The notes: generated by a model not told the origin, from the sequence alone. 64,000 nucleotides of DNA from Halichondria panicea (GCF_963675165.1 NC_087393.1:2857502-2921501); one strand, 5' to 3'. Positions 15,001-26,900 are shown, counted from the stretch's first letter. Made by a program: numbers and translations.

Positions 15001-18000
15001 AGTCATCACAAACAGTGCCCCATTCATTACTCATGCAGATCTCTATCCTGCCTTCATTAGGAATGTTGCCTCCAGCCAGTCGAATGTCTCCAGTTGAGCA
15101 TGGAGCTTCACATCCTACTCCAGCATCATCGCTATGGGCACAGTTGTTAGTAAGAATAGGACTACTGGGACACTCCAGGAGTTGATTGCTGCTAGAGAGG
15201 CACTGCACATCATCCAAGTATATTGGACCAGTTCCAGAGCCGAAAAAGGCATTGCTGTATGGTATTCCGGCTGCAGAATTAATTTTTTAATGGAATCAAG
15301 CTTTCTAAGGTTTACGCTTATACTGTAACAGTGTTAGACATTAAAAGTGAAACAGGCAATGTTAGTATGATTTGTACATGATTAACCTATACATAGTTTT
15401 TCTGAGGAAAACCATGTGGAGTACACGCACTTACTTGAGGTATAAGCATATCCCAGCTGCTTGCAGACCGATGTGGCATCAGCTGTGCCCCATGAGTCAT
15501 CACAAACAGTTCCCCACTGATCATTGATACACACCTCCACTCTTCCCTCATACTGGTTTGACCCATCAACAAGACGAACATCTCCGTAGCTGCACACACT
15601 ACCCGTAGCTGTTCAACGGTTTTTTATCATAATTATTATGTAATGTACATGTACATGTAACAACAAACCTTCAACCTGACACCTCACTCCAGCGTCTTCA
15701 TTATGACCATTGGAACAGATAACTGATGAAGCTCGATGGCAGTTAATAAGACTGTCTTCTCCCCCACCACAGCTAACTCTATCAAGGAAAGTACTTCCTA
15801 TTCCAGCACCAAAGTGTGCTGCAGAGAACGCCACAGCATCTGTAAACAAGGAAGTAGATTGCATTATGCATGTGTACCAACTCAGTGGATTGGTAATAAT
15901 GGTAGCTAGGCCTGTATTATACCCTGAGGCATGTACGCATAATTACAATTATCTCCTATTAAACGAGATAATTATTAGCCATATTTATGCGACAATCATT
16001 TTGTACTTACGTTTATTGGTGCCTAATAGAGTGTAAGTACAATGTTTATACGTAGAAAATAAATCGCGTACACACATTTTAAGTTACACATGTATAAAAC
16101 AATGCAGAAATAAGAAATAAGATCTATACCGTATAATTATTTTCTAATTTATCGGACAGCAAAAATATGGAAATTGTCCGGGTAAAATTGGAACAGATTT
16201 TTATAGAGCATGCGAAGTGTCCGGAATAATTAGAACAAGCAAGAGCTGCATGCGAGCTAGCTAAGTTTAATAGAACAGTGTGCGGCTGAATAGTTGCACT
16301 AGCTACTCAAAGCTATCTAACTGCAGCACTCTAAGTATTACTTGCCGTCTATGAATGTAACTCAATTTTTCAACGTATTGTCGGAATATTTAGTAATATT
16401 AAAGTACTGGAGTGTCTGTTGTAACGAAAATTGCCCAAAAGAGTGTCCGGGGTAATTAGAAGTGTCCGATAAATTAGGGTATACAGATAATGGTTTATAC
16501 CAAGGGCCTAGCTAGTCTCATGAATCAGCCTGCCTTGGGAGAGTCAGTCTGAGCACTTTAGTCTAACCTTTGTGTATGTTTTATAAGTACACTTTTTCTG
16601 ATTGAATAGGTTGGTGGTTGCTGACCTAGAGGTCATTCCACAATGGAATGTTAATTGTCATTACGTCAGTGTTAAAACCAGAAGAATTCAATTACGTCCA
16701 ACGCATGCAAAAGGTTAACCACGAACGCTTGACTAGCAGCTATGAATTTTTGTTTGACTTGCTCCAACAACGTTGCTAGAAAAAGATTGCACAGCACTCA
16801 ACTTACTATAGCTCGTTGACTGGCTAATAGTAGCCACAGTCAGGCTGACTAGCGCTAGCTATAAATGCGTCCTACTGTAGAGAACGCATACGCTTCTTGT
16901 CATTCTTTATTTCCTTTAATTTTGTCAATCCTTGATCTGATTGGTCAGGTCGGAATTCCGACCTGGCCAAAAAAATTCAGACTAAAGTGCTCAGACGGAC
17001 TGGACTCTCCAAGGCTGGCTGATTCATGAGACTAGGGCCTAGCTAGAACTGACACAATCGCAAGTTTGCATTCATAACCAGCAATCATGAAAACGAGAAA
17101 ATTACCTGTTGTGGAATATCCTAGCTGTCGACACACAACCGTAGCATCAGCAGAGCCCCAGGAGTCATCACAGACAGTGCCCCATTCATTGTTCATCATA
17201 CAGATCTCTATCCTGCCTTCATTTGGAATGTTGCCTCCAGCCAGTCGAATGTCTCCAGTTGAGCATGGAGCTTCACATCCTACTCCAGCATCATCGCTGT
17301 GGGCACAGTTGTTAGTAAGAATAGGACTACTAGGACACTCCAACAGTTGATTGCTGCTAGAGGAACACTGCACATCATCCAAGTATATTGGACCAGTTCC
17401 AGAGCCGAAAAAGGCATTGCTGTACGGTATTCCGGCTGCAAAATTCAGTTAAAAAATTCTATTGAAATCAATTAAGGTTTACACTACTCTAACAGTGTTG
17501 GACATTAAAAGTGACAGGCAATGTTTAGTATATGTACATGATTAGCTGTATAATTATGTGCAGTACATGCACTTACTTGAAGTATAAGCATATCCTAGCT
17601 GCTTGCAGACCAATGTGGCATCAGTTGTGCCCCACGAGTTGTCGCACACAGTTCCCCACTGATCATTGATACACACCTCCACTCCACCTTCGTATTGATT
17701 TGACCCACCAACAAGCCGAACCTCTCCATAGTTGCACACGGTGCCAATATCTGGGTTAGAAGCAATTAATTGTCTTTCATTCTACAAGTGTACCATATCA
17801 CTGTAAAACATTCCATTTGCAGCCATTCACAGGATTCACTATAGCTCTCACCTCCAGTTTGGCATCGTACACCAGCATCTTCCAAGTGACCATTGCCACA
17901 TGTAACAGTTGAAGCCTTGGCACAATCAATCAGCCTATCCTCAGCTCCTGAGCAGCCAACATCGTCCAGAACAATAATTCCAGTTCCTCGTCCAAAGTGA

Positions 18001-20319
18001 GCAGATCCCAGAGCTAAGGAATCTAGATACGAAAGAGAACAATTATTTTATCAGCTATTATACTGACATAATTATAAAATAGATAGACTAGCGACTTTCG
18101 TCAGATGTCAATAATCGTCAGCTGAAAGTGCGTATAGATCTAATGCACGAACAAAGTTCCAACTAACTGCACACACCAATAGGCCGCATGCATGGGAGTG
18201 GTAGCACATGGGGTGGCTATGGGACTACTAACCAGCGAAAATTTGGATGGGCCAAGTCGCTGGATCAGGTGGCATATACGGCACCGGATGTGGACACGCC
18301 CTAATTTTTGTTATTTTCCCTAAGCTAACCCGAACCCCTCCCCCTTCAAAATTACATCCGGTGCCGTATATGCCATCTGACCCAAGTCGCTTCCAGTCGG
18401 AGCTGTGATCACTACCATGTACTGTCCAATAATTCCATTTTTTCGGCGAGTGTAATCTCTATTTATTGGCCGTTTTTGCCAGCTACTATAGCTAGAGTTA
18501 ACTGACACATACTGGGCTCAATTTAGATAGAGTACTGTACAGGTAATTGCAGAGTTAGTAAACTTTATAGCCAGTAATTTTTGGGGGACAAAATATTCAT
18601 GGTTTAGTTACTTTATTCACTTATATTGGTTTTATCTATTGTCTAAACAATATAATAAGCAAAAAATAAAATATTTTACCCACGACTGAAGCGACCTTGA
18701 CTATGTACCTTTACCTGCAGTTCAATCAGCAACCACAAATTAACCACAAAAATTAATGTTTAAAATTAATATTGCTGAACCACAAATATTAAAATTACCC
18801 ACCATAGCTTTCTGGGGTGGGTGGGGCTCATTGCTGACTCAGCACTTCACTTTCCTCCAGGCACAATTACTCTAGCTCAGCTTTGCAAGGTTTATTGCTC
18901 CACCATGTACTGTACTCTATCTAGATTGAGCCCAGTATGTGTCAGTAATAACTCTAGCTGTGTAGTTCTGGAAAAAACGGAAATAGTCGCTGAAAATCAA
19001 ATTATTGGACAAAACTAGTGATCACATCTCCGACTGGAAGTGAGTTATACGCAGTTTTAGCTGACGATTATTGACGTCGGACGAAATTCGATAGTAGATG
19101 CATAAGGCTAGCTAGGTCTATATGCTGTATACCTGTTGATAAGTATCCTAGTTGCCTGCACACGACAGTTGCCTCATTAGCATCCCATCTATCATCACAG
19201 ATGGTGCCCCAAGCATTGTTGATACAGATCTCCACTCTTCCTTCGTTAGGAAGACTAGCACCCACCAATCTGACATCATTCTCAGTGCACTGACCTATAA
19301 AACAGGAATTTTATAAGGCAATATTTTTTTAGCAGCAGTAGAAGGGGGAAGAATCATGACAAACAGTAGATATCCACCTGCATGCATGCATGCATACTAA
19401 ATACACTACCATAACACCTCTGCCATAACACACTAGCTTGCAAACTAATGCCCCACCCCTCCATACCCGGGATAGGTGGAGATTAGACTTCCCTACAACT
19501 AACCTAGATGTCTAATCTGATGTCCACATACCCCCCCCCCCTGTGTACTAGGGACTACCAGCTAGGGGATTAGACCAAATAACATGCCCAAGGGCAGAGG
19601 AGGTCAGACACAAGTCTCGATTAAGCGAGTTAATTAGTCGCTGCAACAATGACTTTAATTAACGTTGAATTTTGCACGTGACCAAGCTTAATATATAGGT
19701 ACTCGTGTCATACCCAAGAGTATCAGAGGAGGTCGACATGCGTGCACAAATCACTACAAGTTCAGTGCATTGATGTCACTGCGGTTTCGTGATAACGTCC
19801 AGGCCAAATGCACTGAACTTGTAGGGTAAGTTATGGGGATTGATCCCCATCCCCGACATGCAGGGCATTGTTTGACAAGTGCTAAGCGCCAGCTAAGATT
19901 GAATGCAATTTTTGAGGTTCTAAAAATGTTCCAGTCATCAACTACAGTGCTGACTGGTTGACTAGTAAGGCTTATAACCAACCAGTACCCATGCAGCATA
20001 ATAATACTAGCATGTGCATTGGATTTTTTGTTTTTGTTTTTAAGCCTAACGCATTGTTACTTAGATCTACTCTCAAAAAGCAAAACTTTCATTTGAACAT
20101 CCATGGATCGAGACAGTCAAGCTTGCTCTCACAGCCCCTTTTGCCTCAGAAGTTACCCAGGATTATAGTAGAAGCCATAAACCTGACAGACCCGCCCACG
20201 AATATGAGCTGCATGCTGTGCTCAGTAGATCTACACATGTACCTTGTAAATTGCTTACCATTGGCTTGAATTGCTACATCAAGAGCCAACAGAGCCCAAC
20301 TGAGCACAATCAAGTACAT
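92..20319 (-). CDS. Giant multi-SRCR-domain protein, 5' part (partial, continues past left edge)
   Basis: Secreted or surface protein made of scavenger receptor cysteine-rich domains, which bind ligands outside the cell; sponge relatives have been linked to cell aggregation. Exon 1 (20259-20319) starts at the ATG at 20319 and encodes a hydrophobic signal peptide ([19 protein letters not shown]). It joins in phase 1 to exons 19133-19294, 17852-18022, 17577-17750 and 17106-17435, then to the 27-exon array and to 1100-1270, 876-1049, 553-717, 342-503 and 92-256. That gives 37 exons and about 2,594 residues: 23 SRCR domains, each split after the QLGY motif. Conserved landmarks are [23 protein letters not shown] or LDDVQC, and EDAGVRC. 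No stop or frameshift was seen in any exon. No stop codon, membrane segment or other domain lies in the window, so the C-terminus is unknown. The six group-A cysteines are present, plus two extra ones per domain. Exon 17106-17435 carries one extra Met codon (MMNNEW). Confidence 0.95.
2445..3379. other. SRCR intron with a foldback element
   Basis: It contains an imperfect inverted repeat: CACACCTACTTGGAGGATAT near 2945 pairs with ATATCCTCCTCTTAGGTGTG near 3056, with inner arms around CCATGG. The last 300 bases are homologous to the long introns at 12-15 kb. No coding signal was seen. Confidence 0.65.
8058..8485. mobile_element. Foldback element with 72-bp perfect inverted arms
   Basis: The left arm at 8058-8129 is the exact reverse complement of the right arm at 8414-8485 (72 of 72 bases by eye). 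It begins CAGTTGTACTGAAGAC and lies in the long SRCR intron. The homologous intron at 4.4 kb keeps a diverged left arm (near 4446) but only a trace of the right arm near 4872. Confidence 0.8.
10241..10667. mobile_element. Inverted-repeat transposon, 39-bp perfect arms
   Basis: Arms at 10241-10279 and 10629-10667 are perfect inverted repeats starting ATATGTGACAGGCTCTGG. The roughly 430-bp element has no open reading frame and lies in the SRCR intron 10065-11209. Confidence 0.8.
10690..11098. mobile_element. CTTAAGGTGA-family element, one clear end
   Basis: The right end is GTCACCTTAAGGTA at 11085-11098. The internal sequence (AATTTCTGCTATTTCTG, GCGAGTACTTAG) matches elements at 34047-34260 and 51755-52263. 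The part at 10690-10735 also resembles, in reverse, the segment near 5190-5240. Confidence 0.6.
11210..15839 (-). repeat. Near-identical SRCR cassettes including introns (recent duplications)
   Basis: Four cassettes repeat with C-exon starts at 15270, 14007, 12745 and 11536 (spacing about 1.21-1.26 kb). Introns match almost base for base across copies, for example the blocks around 12030-12410, 13300-13670 and 14565-14935, and the A-B introns. Synonymous and intronic differences are few. A diverged version of the same long intron precedes the cassette at 3380-3706 (about 3090-3370). This indicates recent unequal exchange or gene conversion. Confidence 0.88.
16127..16485. mobile_element. Short inverted-repeat element (TAATTTATCGGACA arms)
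   Basis: The left end TATACCGTATAATTATTTTC leads into TAATTTATCGGACA; the right end is TGTCCGATAAATTAGGGTATA. The internal GTGTCCG motifs recur. A related copy without a clear left end lies at about 33583-33762. Confidence 0.65.
16514..17033. mobile_element. AGTCTCATGAATCAGCC TIR element with 11-bp target duplication
   Basis: About 50-bp imperfect inverted termini begin AGTCTCATGAATCAGCC and end with the complement. Flanking direct repeats AGGGCCTAGCT lie at 16503-16513 and 17034-17044. Paralogous SRCR introns (for example near 12345 and 14870) carry the same flank without the insert. The element has no coding capacity. Related copies are at 61733-62186 and, shorter, at 48104-48323. The long duplication suggests a Mutator-like element; that is inference. 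Confidence 0.82.
18096..19091. mobile_element. Large foldback element in an SRCR intron, with nested copies
   Basis: Outer arms around 18096-18140 and 19048-19091 pair (CAATAATCGTCAGCTGAAA with its complement). Further pairing runs between about 18390-18545 and 18900-19045. A separate foldback near 18268-18388 (GGCATATACGGCACCGGATG arms) sits inside the left arm. The centre (18580-18810) resembles the element at 34939-35130. Confidence 0.7.
19295..20258. other. First SRCR intron with dispersed repeat
   Basis: It holds an inverted pair CTACAAGTTCAGTGCAT / ATGCACTGAACTTGTAG around 19753-19823 and a segment (about 19930-20240) homologous to 48790-49130 outside the gene. No exon was recognised. 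Confidence 0.6.
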
Positions 20320-20915
20320 TGTTGCCAATAAACCTGTCTAAACAGAAACAGTCAATACAAATACACAGCACACATATTTAATAGACCTACCTTGTTGTCA
20401 GGTTTTAAACTAGCTTTTATTAGCAGTCTATGAATGAAACTAGATAGGTGTACTCGGATATGGATGAAACTGTTGAGCAATTCTATTTTACCCCAACTGG
20501 CTGACCAAGGAGTGACTATTATAAAGAAAAGATGTCTCCTTTATGAATATCGAATGTATTATTGGCTATGAATATTCTAATTGCATAATCAGCGCATACA
20601 TGTAGCACCAGTAAATCATATAAATCTAGTCCATCACTCAACCCAGACCCACCATGGATGGGACAATAACGCAATAACACAATGGATGGGACAATAACGC
20701 AATAACACAATCTGAATCATATTCATGGTTGTGCTTCATCCAGATTTCAACTCTGCATACAGAAGGGGGAGTTTTGTACACCAGTCATGTGACAATCAAT
20801 CATTGGTTGTGAATAATTTTGGCAGCACTAAAAGAATTTGCAACACTAATAAAAAGTTCAGGGTGCACAAATTACTAAAACAGCCATAGAGTAATACCAA
20901 CAATAATGGCCAGGG
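20320..20915. promoter_or_regulatory. Spacer between ING3 stop and SRCR gene start
   Basis: This 596-bp spacer must hold the ING3 3' end and the SRCR gene promoter or 5' UTR. It contains a 28-bp unit (GGATGGGACAATAACGCAAT...) repeated twice in tandem at about 20654-20711. I could not place a TATA box or polyadenylation signal with confidence. Confidence 0.45.
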
Positions 20916-23900
20916 TTACAATCGTCTACCGCCTTTCTTCTTAATGCTTGAGCACTGAGGACAGTACCACTTTCCTTTAGGTGGCTCTGTAATCCCAACG
21001 CAGCCATAATGGAACCATTCTATAGAGCACTGTAATCAGTAAAATGAATAAATAAACATACCATCATGTATAGTATAATAATTTACCTCCGGGTTGTCAC
21101 ATCCAACCATTTCACCATATGACACCTACGTATACATGGGAATGAAAGTAGGAGAATGGTATATACATGTACAATGTTGTATGCATAAATTGTTGGTGAT
21201 GATCAATGTACCGTATATGCTTGATCAGGAGCCACGGCTACGTTTTATTTTACTGGAAGAGGAGGCTACAATTTGAGAGAGGCCACTGTTCAAGATCAAC
21301 AACCTTTAATTTATCATTTTCACCTGCATAAACTTGAACTCTGCCATGAGAAAGTCTTTGTGAAGCACTAACAAGCTGTTACCTGTACCTAGTAGCTACG
21401 TACATATAGCTAGCTGCTAGTATTATGTTTTGGCTGCCACGTGCAGAAATGCTAGAGTCAAAGTTCACTGAGGCTACTATTTGATCGCGGCTACTAAACG
21501 TTTCATTTTGCTAGCAAGGGAGGCTATTATTTGCCTTTATACAAGAGCGGCCCCTAATCGAGTATATACGGTATTCTTATTGAAACACGTACTATTCTCA
21601 TTGAAACACTAGCCTCATTCCCAGGCTCTCCTTTTTTCTGTTCTTTGTCACAATCGTTAAAATATACGGTATTAATTGGAGGAATAAAGAATAAAAAGGA
21701 GAGCCTGGTATGCAAAGTCGCGTGACGGTAGAAGGGTGGTAGAAGGGTGAAATTGAGCGTGGGCAGGTAGACGTTGAGATATTGGACTGCCCCCACACCT
21801 CGATCTCTATGACTAATAAACTTGTGCAGGACTGGTGGACATGCATGACCATAGATTTGGAATTGGAGCAGTTTAATGTGTTATACAAGCTTGCTAGCTA
21901 TACCTACTAGATTGTCTAGATCTAGCTAGATTCTACTATTCAGATTCAGTTTTGTTGTGCCATGCTGAGCTAGATCTGCTAGACTAATAGCTTAGTCATC
22001 ATTATCAATTCATCTTGGTAGCTATAATTATACTAAGCTACTTGCTATCAGAGCTGGGCATGCTGGTTCTGCACTGAGCTAGGTCTCTCAGTCTGCTCCT
22101 AGATCCTGGCCTTGGCACAGATTTTCTTAGTGTTTTAATTAATGCGTGGGCGAATACTCTATGTCACGATTGTGGGCTATATATCGCCCACGTTTCATAA
22201 AAATGTATGTGGATCACGCGACTTCGCATACCAGGCTTTACTTTTTCTTTCACGTCCATCATGTCCTTCTTTAGTGCCTCCCATCATCTTTAGCTCATTT
22301 ATATTGAGAGAACAGACAAGAACAAGAAAAAGTAAAGCCAGGGGACGAGGCTATTGAAACACTACATTTGGCCACACAAACTAAATCGTAGAATAGCAGT
22401 AGAATGGCAATAGAATAGAATTGTGTCATTTGTTTCTCAGAGTCCATCCGCTTAGTTTTTGTCCCCCACTTACTCTCTTTTTTTATTACGATGCGCTCAC
22501 TCCCCTTTTTATTACGATGGGCTTTGAACAACTGACCAACCTTTCCTGCCATTTTTTTTATGCACGATGATGCACATTTTTGAGCTTTGACTTTTTTATG
22601 TATGCTGTAAAAGTAAGCATATCCACAAGAAAAAAGGCATGAGAAACAAGACTAGTGATTTAGTCTGTATGCACAGAAAGTGGGGTTAAATAATTGCCAT
22701 GGTCGAGTGGTAAAATTATCTCGTTTCTATGACAGAGAAACAATGCTATAAAGCTTAAAGCATTGACACAAAGCAAAATTTATGTTGGGGTTACCTGGTT
22801 ACAGAGACAATATCTTGGCTCATTTGGGTCCACAAATCCAATCCAGTCACCTCCAGGCTCACCGTCAACATCTGAAAAAATTGACGTTGTCTGCGAAAAG
22901 GATCCCCTGAAATAGTATAGGTGTACAAGTATATGAATTAATGTTAAAAAAAGGTTTAAAATTGTGTAAACAATTAGCAGCGGTAAAGTTGAAAAGACTC
23001 TGCCTACATGTACATCCATCCATCCACGAAGCAGTCAGTACGTTACAATCCGCAAATAAGATACAGAGGCTGATTTGTAGCTACAAAAAATAGTGGCAGA
23101 ACTTACCTCTTTGGTGGTTTAGGATCAGAGAGGCTGAAGGAGAGAGGGGGCTTCCCTCCTGTACCTGCGTAGAAGCTGGACGGTGGTGACAGCTGGTCAT
23201 CAAGGTCAAGGATGTCTGAGTCCAAGTCGGTGTGAAGTGAGAACGAAGCTGATGTACGATGCTCTCGTCTGCAAAAGTATGCCCAAATTGGCAATTAGAG
23301 TGAAATTCTTCTAGTAACAGCCCTACATGTACATGTACGATGAACATAAACACATACCGTACATATAGAGCGAACTTTTCGAGGGGCTTAATTTTCACTG
23401 ATTTCGTGGGTTAGCAATCCTACACGAAGATTAAGTCCACAAAAATTGTTCTTTAATTAGAATTATCTGCTATAACGTGCAAAGATTAAAGGCGTGGCTT
23501 CCGGTAAGCATGCAGTCATTCCACGACTATAGTGCAACGAAATGCTTTTAGAGGCCATTCCACGAAATATACGTGCCTCAAAAATTTGGCGCTATATGGT
23601 ACTAGAGGGACTAAACGGGTGTCGTCTGCATCATGGTTTTACTACATCACAAATTAAGCTAAAAAGGTGTAAATACGTAATGTTGATGCTATTCAAGGGG
23701 ACACAGCATACATACGGCAAAAGCAAATACGCCAATATCAAATTAAAACACTACGTGGGCTTCTTATCATGTAAAACGTGCCCCCGGGTATATACACACC
23801 ACTAGTTATAATCACAACAGAGCTATCGCGCCCCAGACGAACCAGCTTGAGAGAAAAAATTCCAGATTTAATTGCAATTTTTGACCTTTCATTGCATTCT

Positions 23901-26900
23901 TCGAAACCACAAGATAATTATAGATAATTAGCCTTCTGTAGCTAGAGGGTATATACATTTTGATGTACTGGTTTGCTGCACCAGTATGTAAGTATAGAAA
24001 GCTTTCCAAGCAGGCAAATAAACGATCAAGAACAACAGAAGCGGTATAGCTGCTATATCCAAGCAAAGGTCAAGAACCCAGGACAATAATGTTCATTAAA
24101 AGTGACCCTATTGACCATGGCTTACCTCCTCTGATATAGACGCAGCCAAAAGCCAAAAACAGTTGCCACAAATATTTAAAATATGTGTTACCTAGGCAAA
24201 CTTAAAATGGATATATAGCAGATACAAGACACTGAACATGTATTATAATCCTTTCATGCCAAGACACACCCAACACATACACTAGCTTTGACAATACTGG
24301 CAGACAACAGCTATCTAAAACTAAAGCCCAAGACAAAAACTAAGATGGCGCACCACTTCATTGCAGTATTACTATCATTGGTCGCATACTCACAATGTGA
24401 GTCACATAGTAAGTATCAATAATTATTTGATTGCTGCGCTTTACATGTTAATTCAGGAACACAAGACATCCACTGCATATCTCAGTTGCCTGGTTTCAAA
24501 GATCAAGGATTAAACAGCCCTATGCTACTGATAGGAATTCAGGCATTAGTCCCAGCCTACCAGATTACCTGCAACGGCACCCTGGTCCAGTGGAGAGTGG
24601 CAACTGTGCGTGGAGGACAACACAGTGTACACTTACAGGTGTGGAGACCAGTGCAAGAAGCAGGCTCATACCGTATTGTTGGGGAAAATTCCTTTAACAT
24701 AAAACCACAGGGTACTCACAACTTGTTCTCTTTGATTCCAAGTAAAAAGGACCTGATAGGAGTGCAAGAAGGAGATATACTAGGGTTCTATTTGGAAAAC
24801 AATGCGAGCATTGGTGATGACTTCTCCATTCAGTACCAGGCCAATACTCCAGGAATAGGTGTGATCTATCGACAGCTTTCAGCTCCTATTAAATCAATTG
24901 ACCACAGTACACTACCCGTAGAGTTGCTCAATGCAGCACCCATCATACATGGTGAAATAAGTAAGCAAAAATAATACTCTCTAGACATAACGTCTAGTGC
25001 AACAATTATCCGCAACATGTTTTCCCAGAACTACATGTACCAACTTTCATTGCACCCACTCAAATAATAGTGACATATTATATCAGTATAATTATACCAT
25101 CTATATTGCAGTTTATATAGCACACGTTATACACGGTTTATGTATAACTACTATTCATTCCTCCAACAGAAGCGTCTGATTCCACAATAAATCCACCAAC
25201 AACAAAAACAGCAACATCAGACAGTGATAATACATCAATAACGAAAGACACAGACAAACCAACTGGTTATCACACAACTACAGACTATTCAAACCCCACA
25301 ACAGAAGATGAAAACAACGACCTATTTGTCATCATTTCCTCAGTGTTAGCTGCAGTACTGGGAGTGACATGCCTATTACTGACAACAGCCGTACTGTTCA
25401 GAGCATGCATGGCTACTGAGAACAATAGAAAAGAAAGCACAGACGCTTACATTGAGGAGGATTATGAATGCAGACGAGGTATGTATAATTATACATGTAT
25501 GATACACGTACATATAATTATGCATTACACCTAGCACTAGGCCAAAAAGTATGACAATGCAACAATACTAATTATTATGACAAGTGCCAACATCTATATT
25601 GTACCAAAGATCAATCTGCTATTATCGACTCAAACACCAAGTGCATGTATGCCCCCCCCCCCTCATTTAAAGTATCATTGATATATTTACAGCTGTGATA
25701 ATCCCCCCACCCCCGTTTCGGAAGCACACGGACATGATGATCATAGCAGTTACTGTACCACTATGGAGTAACCTAATACACGAGCAGATTCCAAGATCAT
25801 CAGCACACGAATACGAGACACCTATCCTACTGTCCCCTGAGAGATCACAACTTACATCTATTGGCTAAGATGTGACAAGAGCGTATGAGAACTGTATGAT
25901 TATTCTCTATTATCTCTTTCTTGATGTTTTATATCACAATCTAAACGATATACCATAAATTATACATGAGTTTTATATATTGACCATTTTACTTCATACA
26001 CGTATACTTACGTGTAGTACATATGCAGCTCCAGGTGTTGAGCTCTTATCTTGGTGTAGAGGGATTCTAGACAGGCTAGACAAATTAGCTAGAGACAGGC
26101 TCCTAGCTATAGGCAACAACAACTAGTTATAGACAAATTGACTTCACAGTGTAGCTTAACCAAATTCTTAGATCGAGAAGCAAAACATCAACTGACAATA
26201 CAGGGTAAAACGAGAGTAAAACGAAGTTAAAGTGAAGTGAGGCAAAAAAGGCTTAAATACGTGGAGCAGGGCCCCAGAGGCTCGCACAACAACAAAGGGA
26301 GGAAGTGGAGCACTAACAATGAGAATTGTTAGAGAAGAGTATGATATCAACATCAACATCAAATCATGGTTAAGGTAGTAGTAAATATTACATAACGTAA
26401 GGTGTTAATAAGGTTCTAATAAATGTTGATTAAAAGTAAGGTACATTGAGCGTGAACACCAGGTATTATTCTCACCTTGGATACTTAGTCCTCCCAACAG
26501 GTGCAGGAGAAGCTCGAATCGACGATGTTAATGTGAAGTCATCAAACTCTCCGTTAGAAAGGTGGTCATCAAGGTGGGCTATGTTTCGGGAGCGCTCTGT
26601 CAAGGAGAGATAATTATACTAACGATAAAACTATAATTATACCTGCATGAACTGTTTTAGGCAATTGATTACTTCATGTTTCCACGCGTACCTTAATCGT
26701 TAAAATAATAGTATATGATGCGAATATATGTACATGTACTGGGTACTAGGAATAATTTGCATGCACAGTAAATGCTGCAGGAAATTTATATACCGAATGT
26801 ATAGCCCCAAATGTTCGAACCATAAAATACTTTGATTTCGCAGATTGCTTATAGAATAAAAATGTTGTGAATGTTGCGAATTATTATTATGTTTGAGGAT

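Larger units (their letters stand above)
1591..15839 (-). repeat. Tandem array of nine SRCR exon cassettes (A-B-C), 18 half-domain pairs
   Basis: Each cassette has exon A (171 bp, second half of an odd domain), exon B (174 bp, first half of an even domain) and exon C (327 bp, second half of the even domain fused to the first half of the next odd domain). A/B/C coordinates in transcript order: 15669-15839/15435-15608/14944-15270; 14390-14560/14165-14338/13681-14007; 13126-13296/12901-13074/12419-12745; 11855-12025/11621-11794/11210-11536; 9894-10064/9672-9845/9088-9414; 7597-7767/7368-7541/6893-7219; 6420-6590/6196-6369/5640-5966; 4092-4262/3871-4044/3380-3706; 2274-2444/2053-2226/1591-1917. 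All junctions are phase 1. The A-B intron is only 47-60 nt. A exons use a poor donor (GTTTG), whereas B exons use GTAAGTG and C exons GTAAT or similar. Confidence 0.93.

Noticed and set aside
16503-17046. 4-bp CTAG target duplication for the 16.5 kb element
   Set aside because: It would need a tandem GGCCTAG duplication in the empty site that the paralogous introns do not have; the 11-bp duplication fits them.
20320-20328. SRCR start three codons upstream (MATMYL)
   Set aside because: The upstream codon is TTG, not ATG; the first true ATG is at 20319.
24397-24402. GTGAGT donor for the first exon of the nested gene
   Set aside because: Splicing there would join T to GA and make a stop codon; the donor at 24409 keeps the frame.
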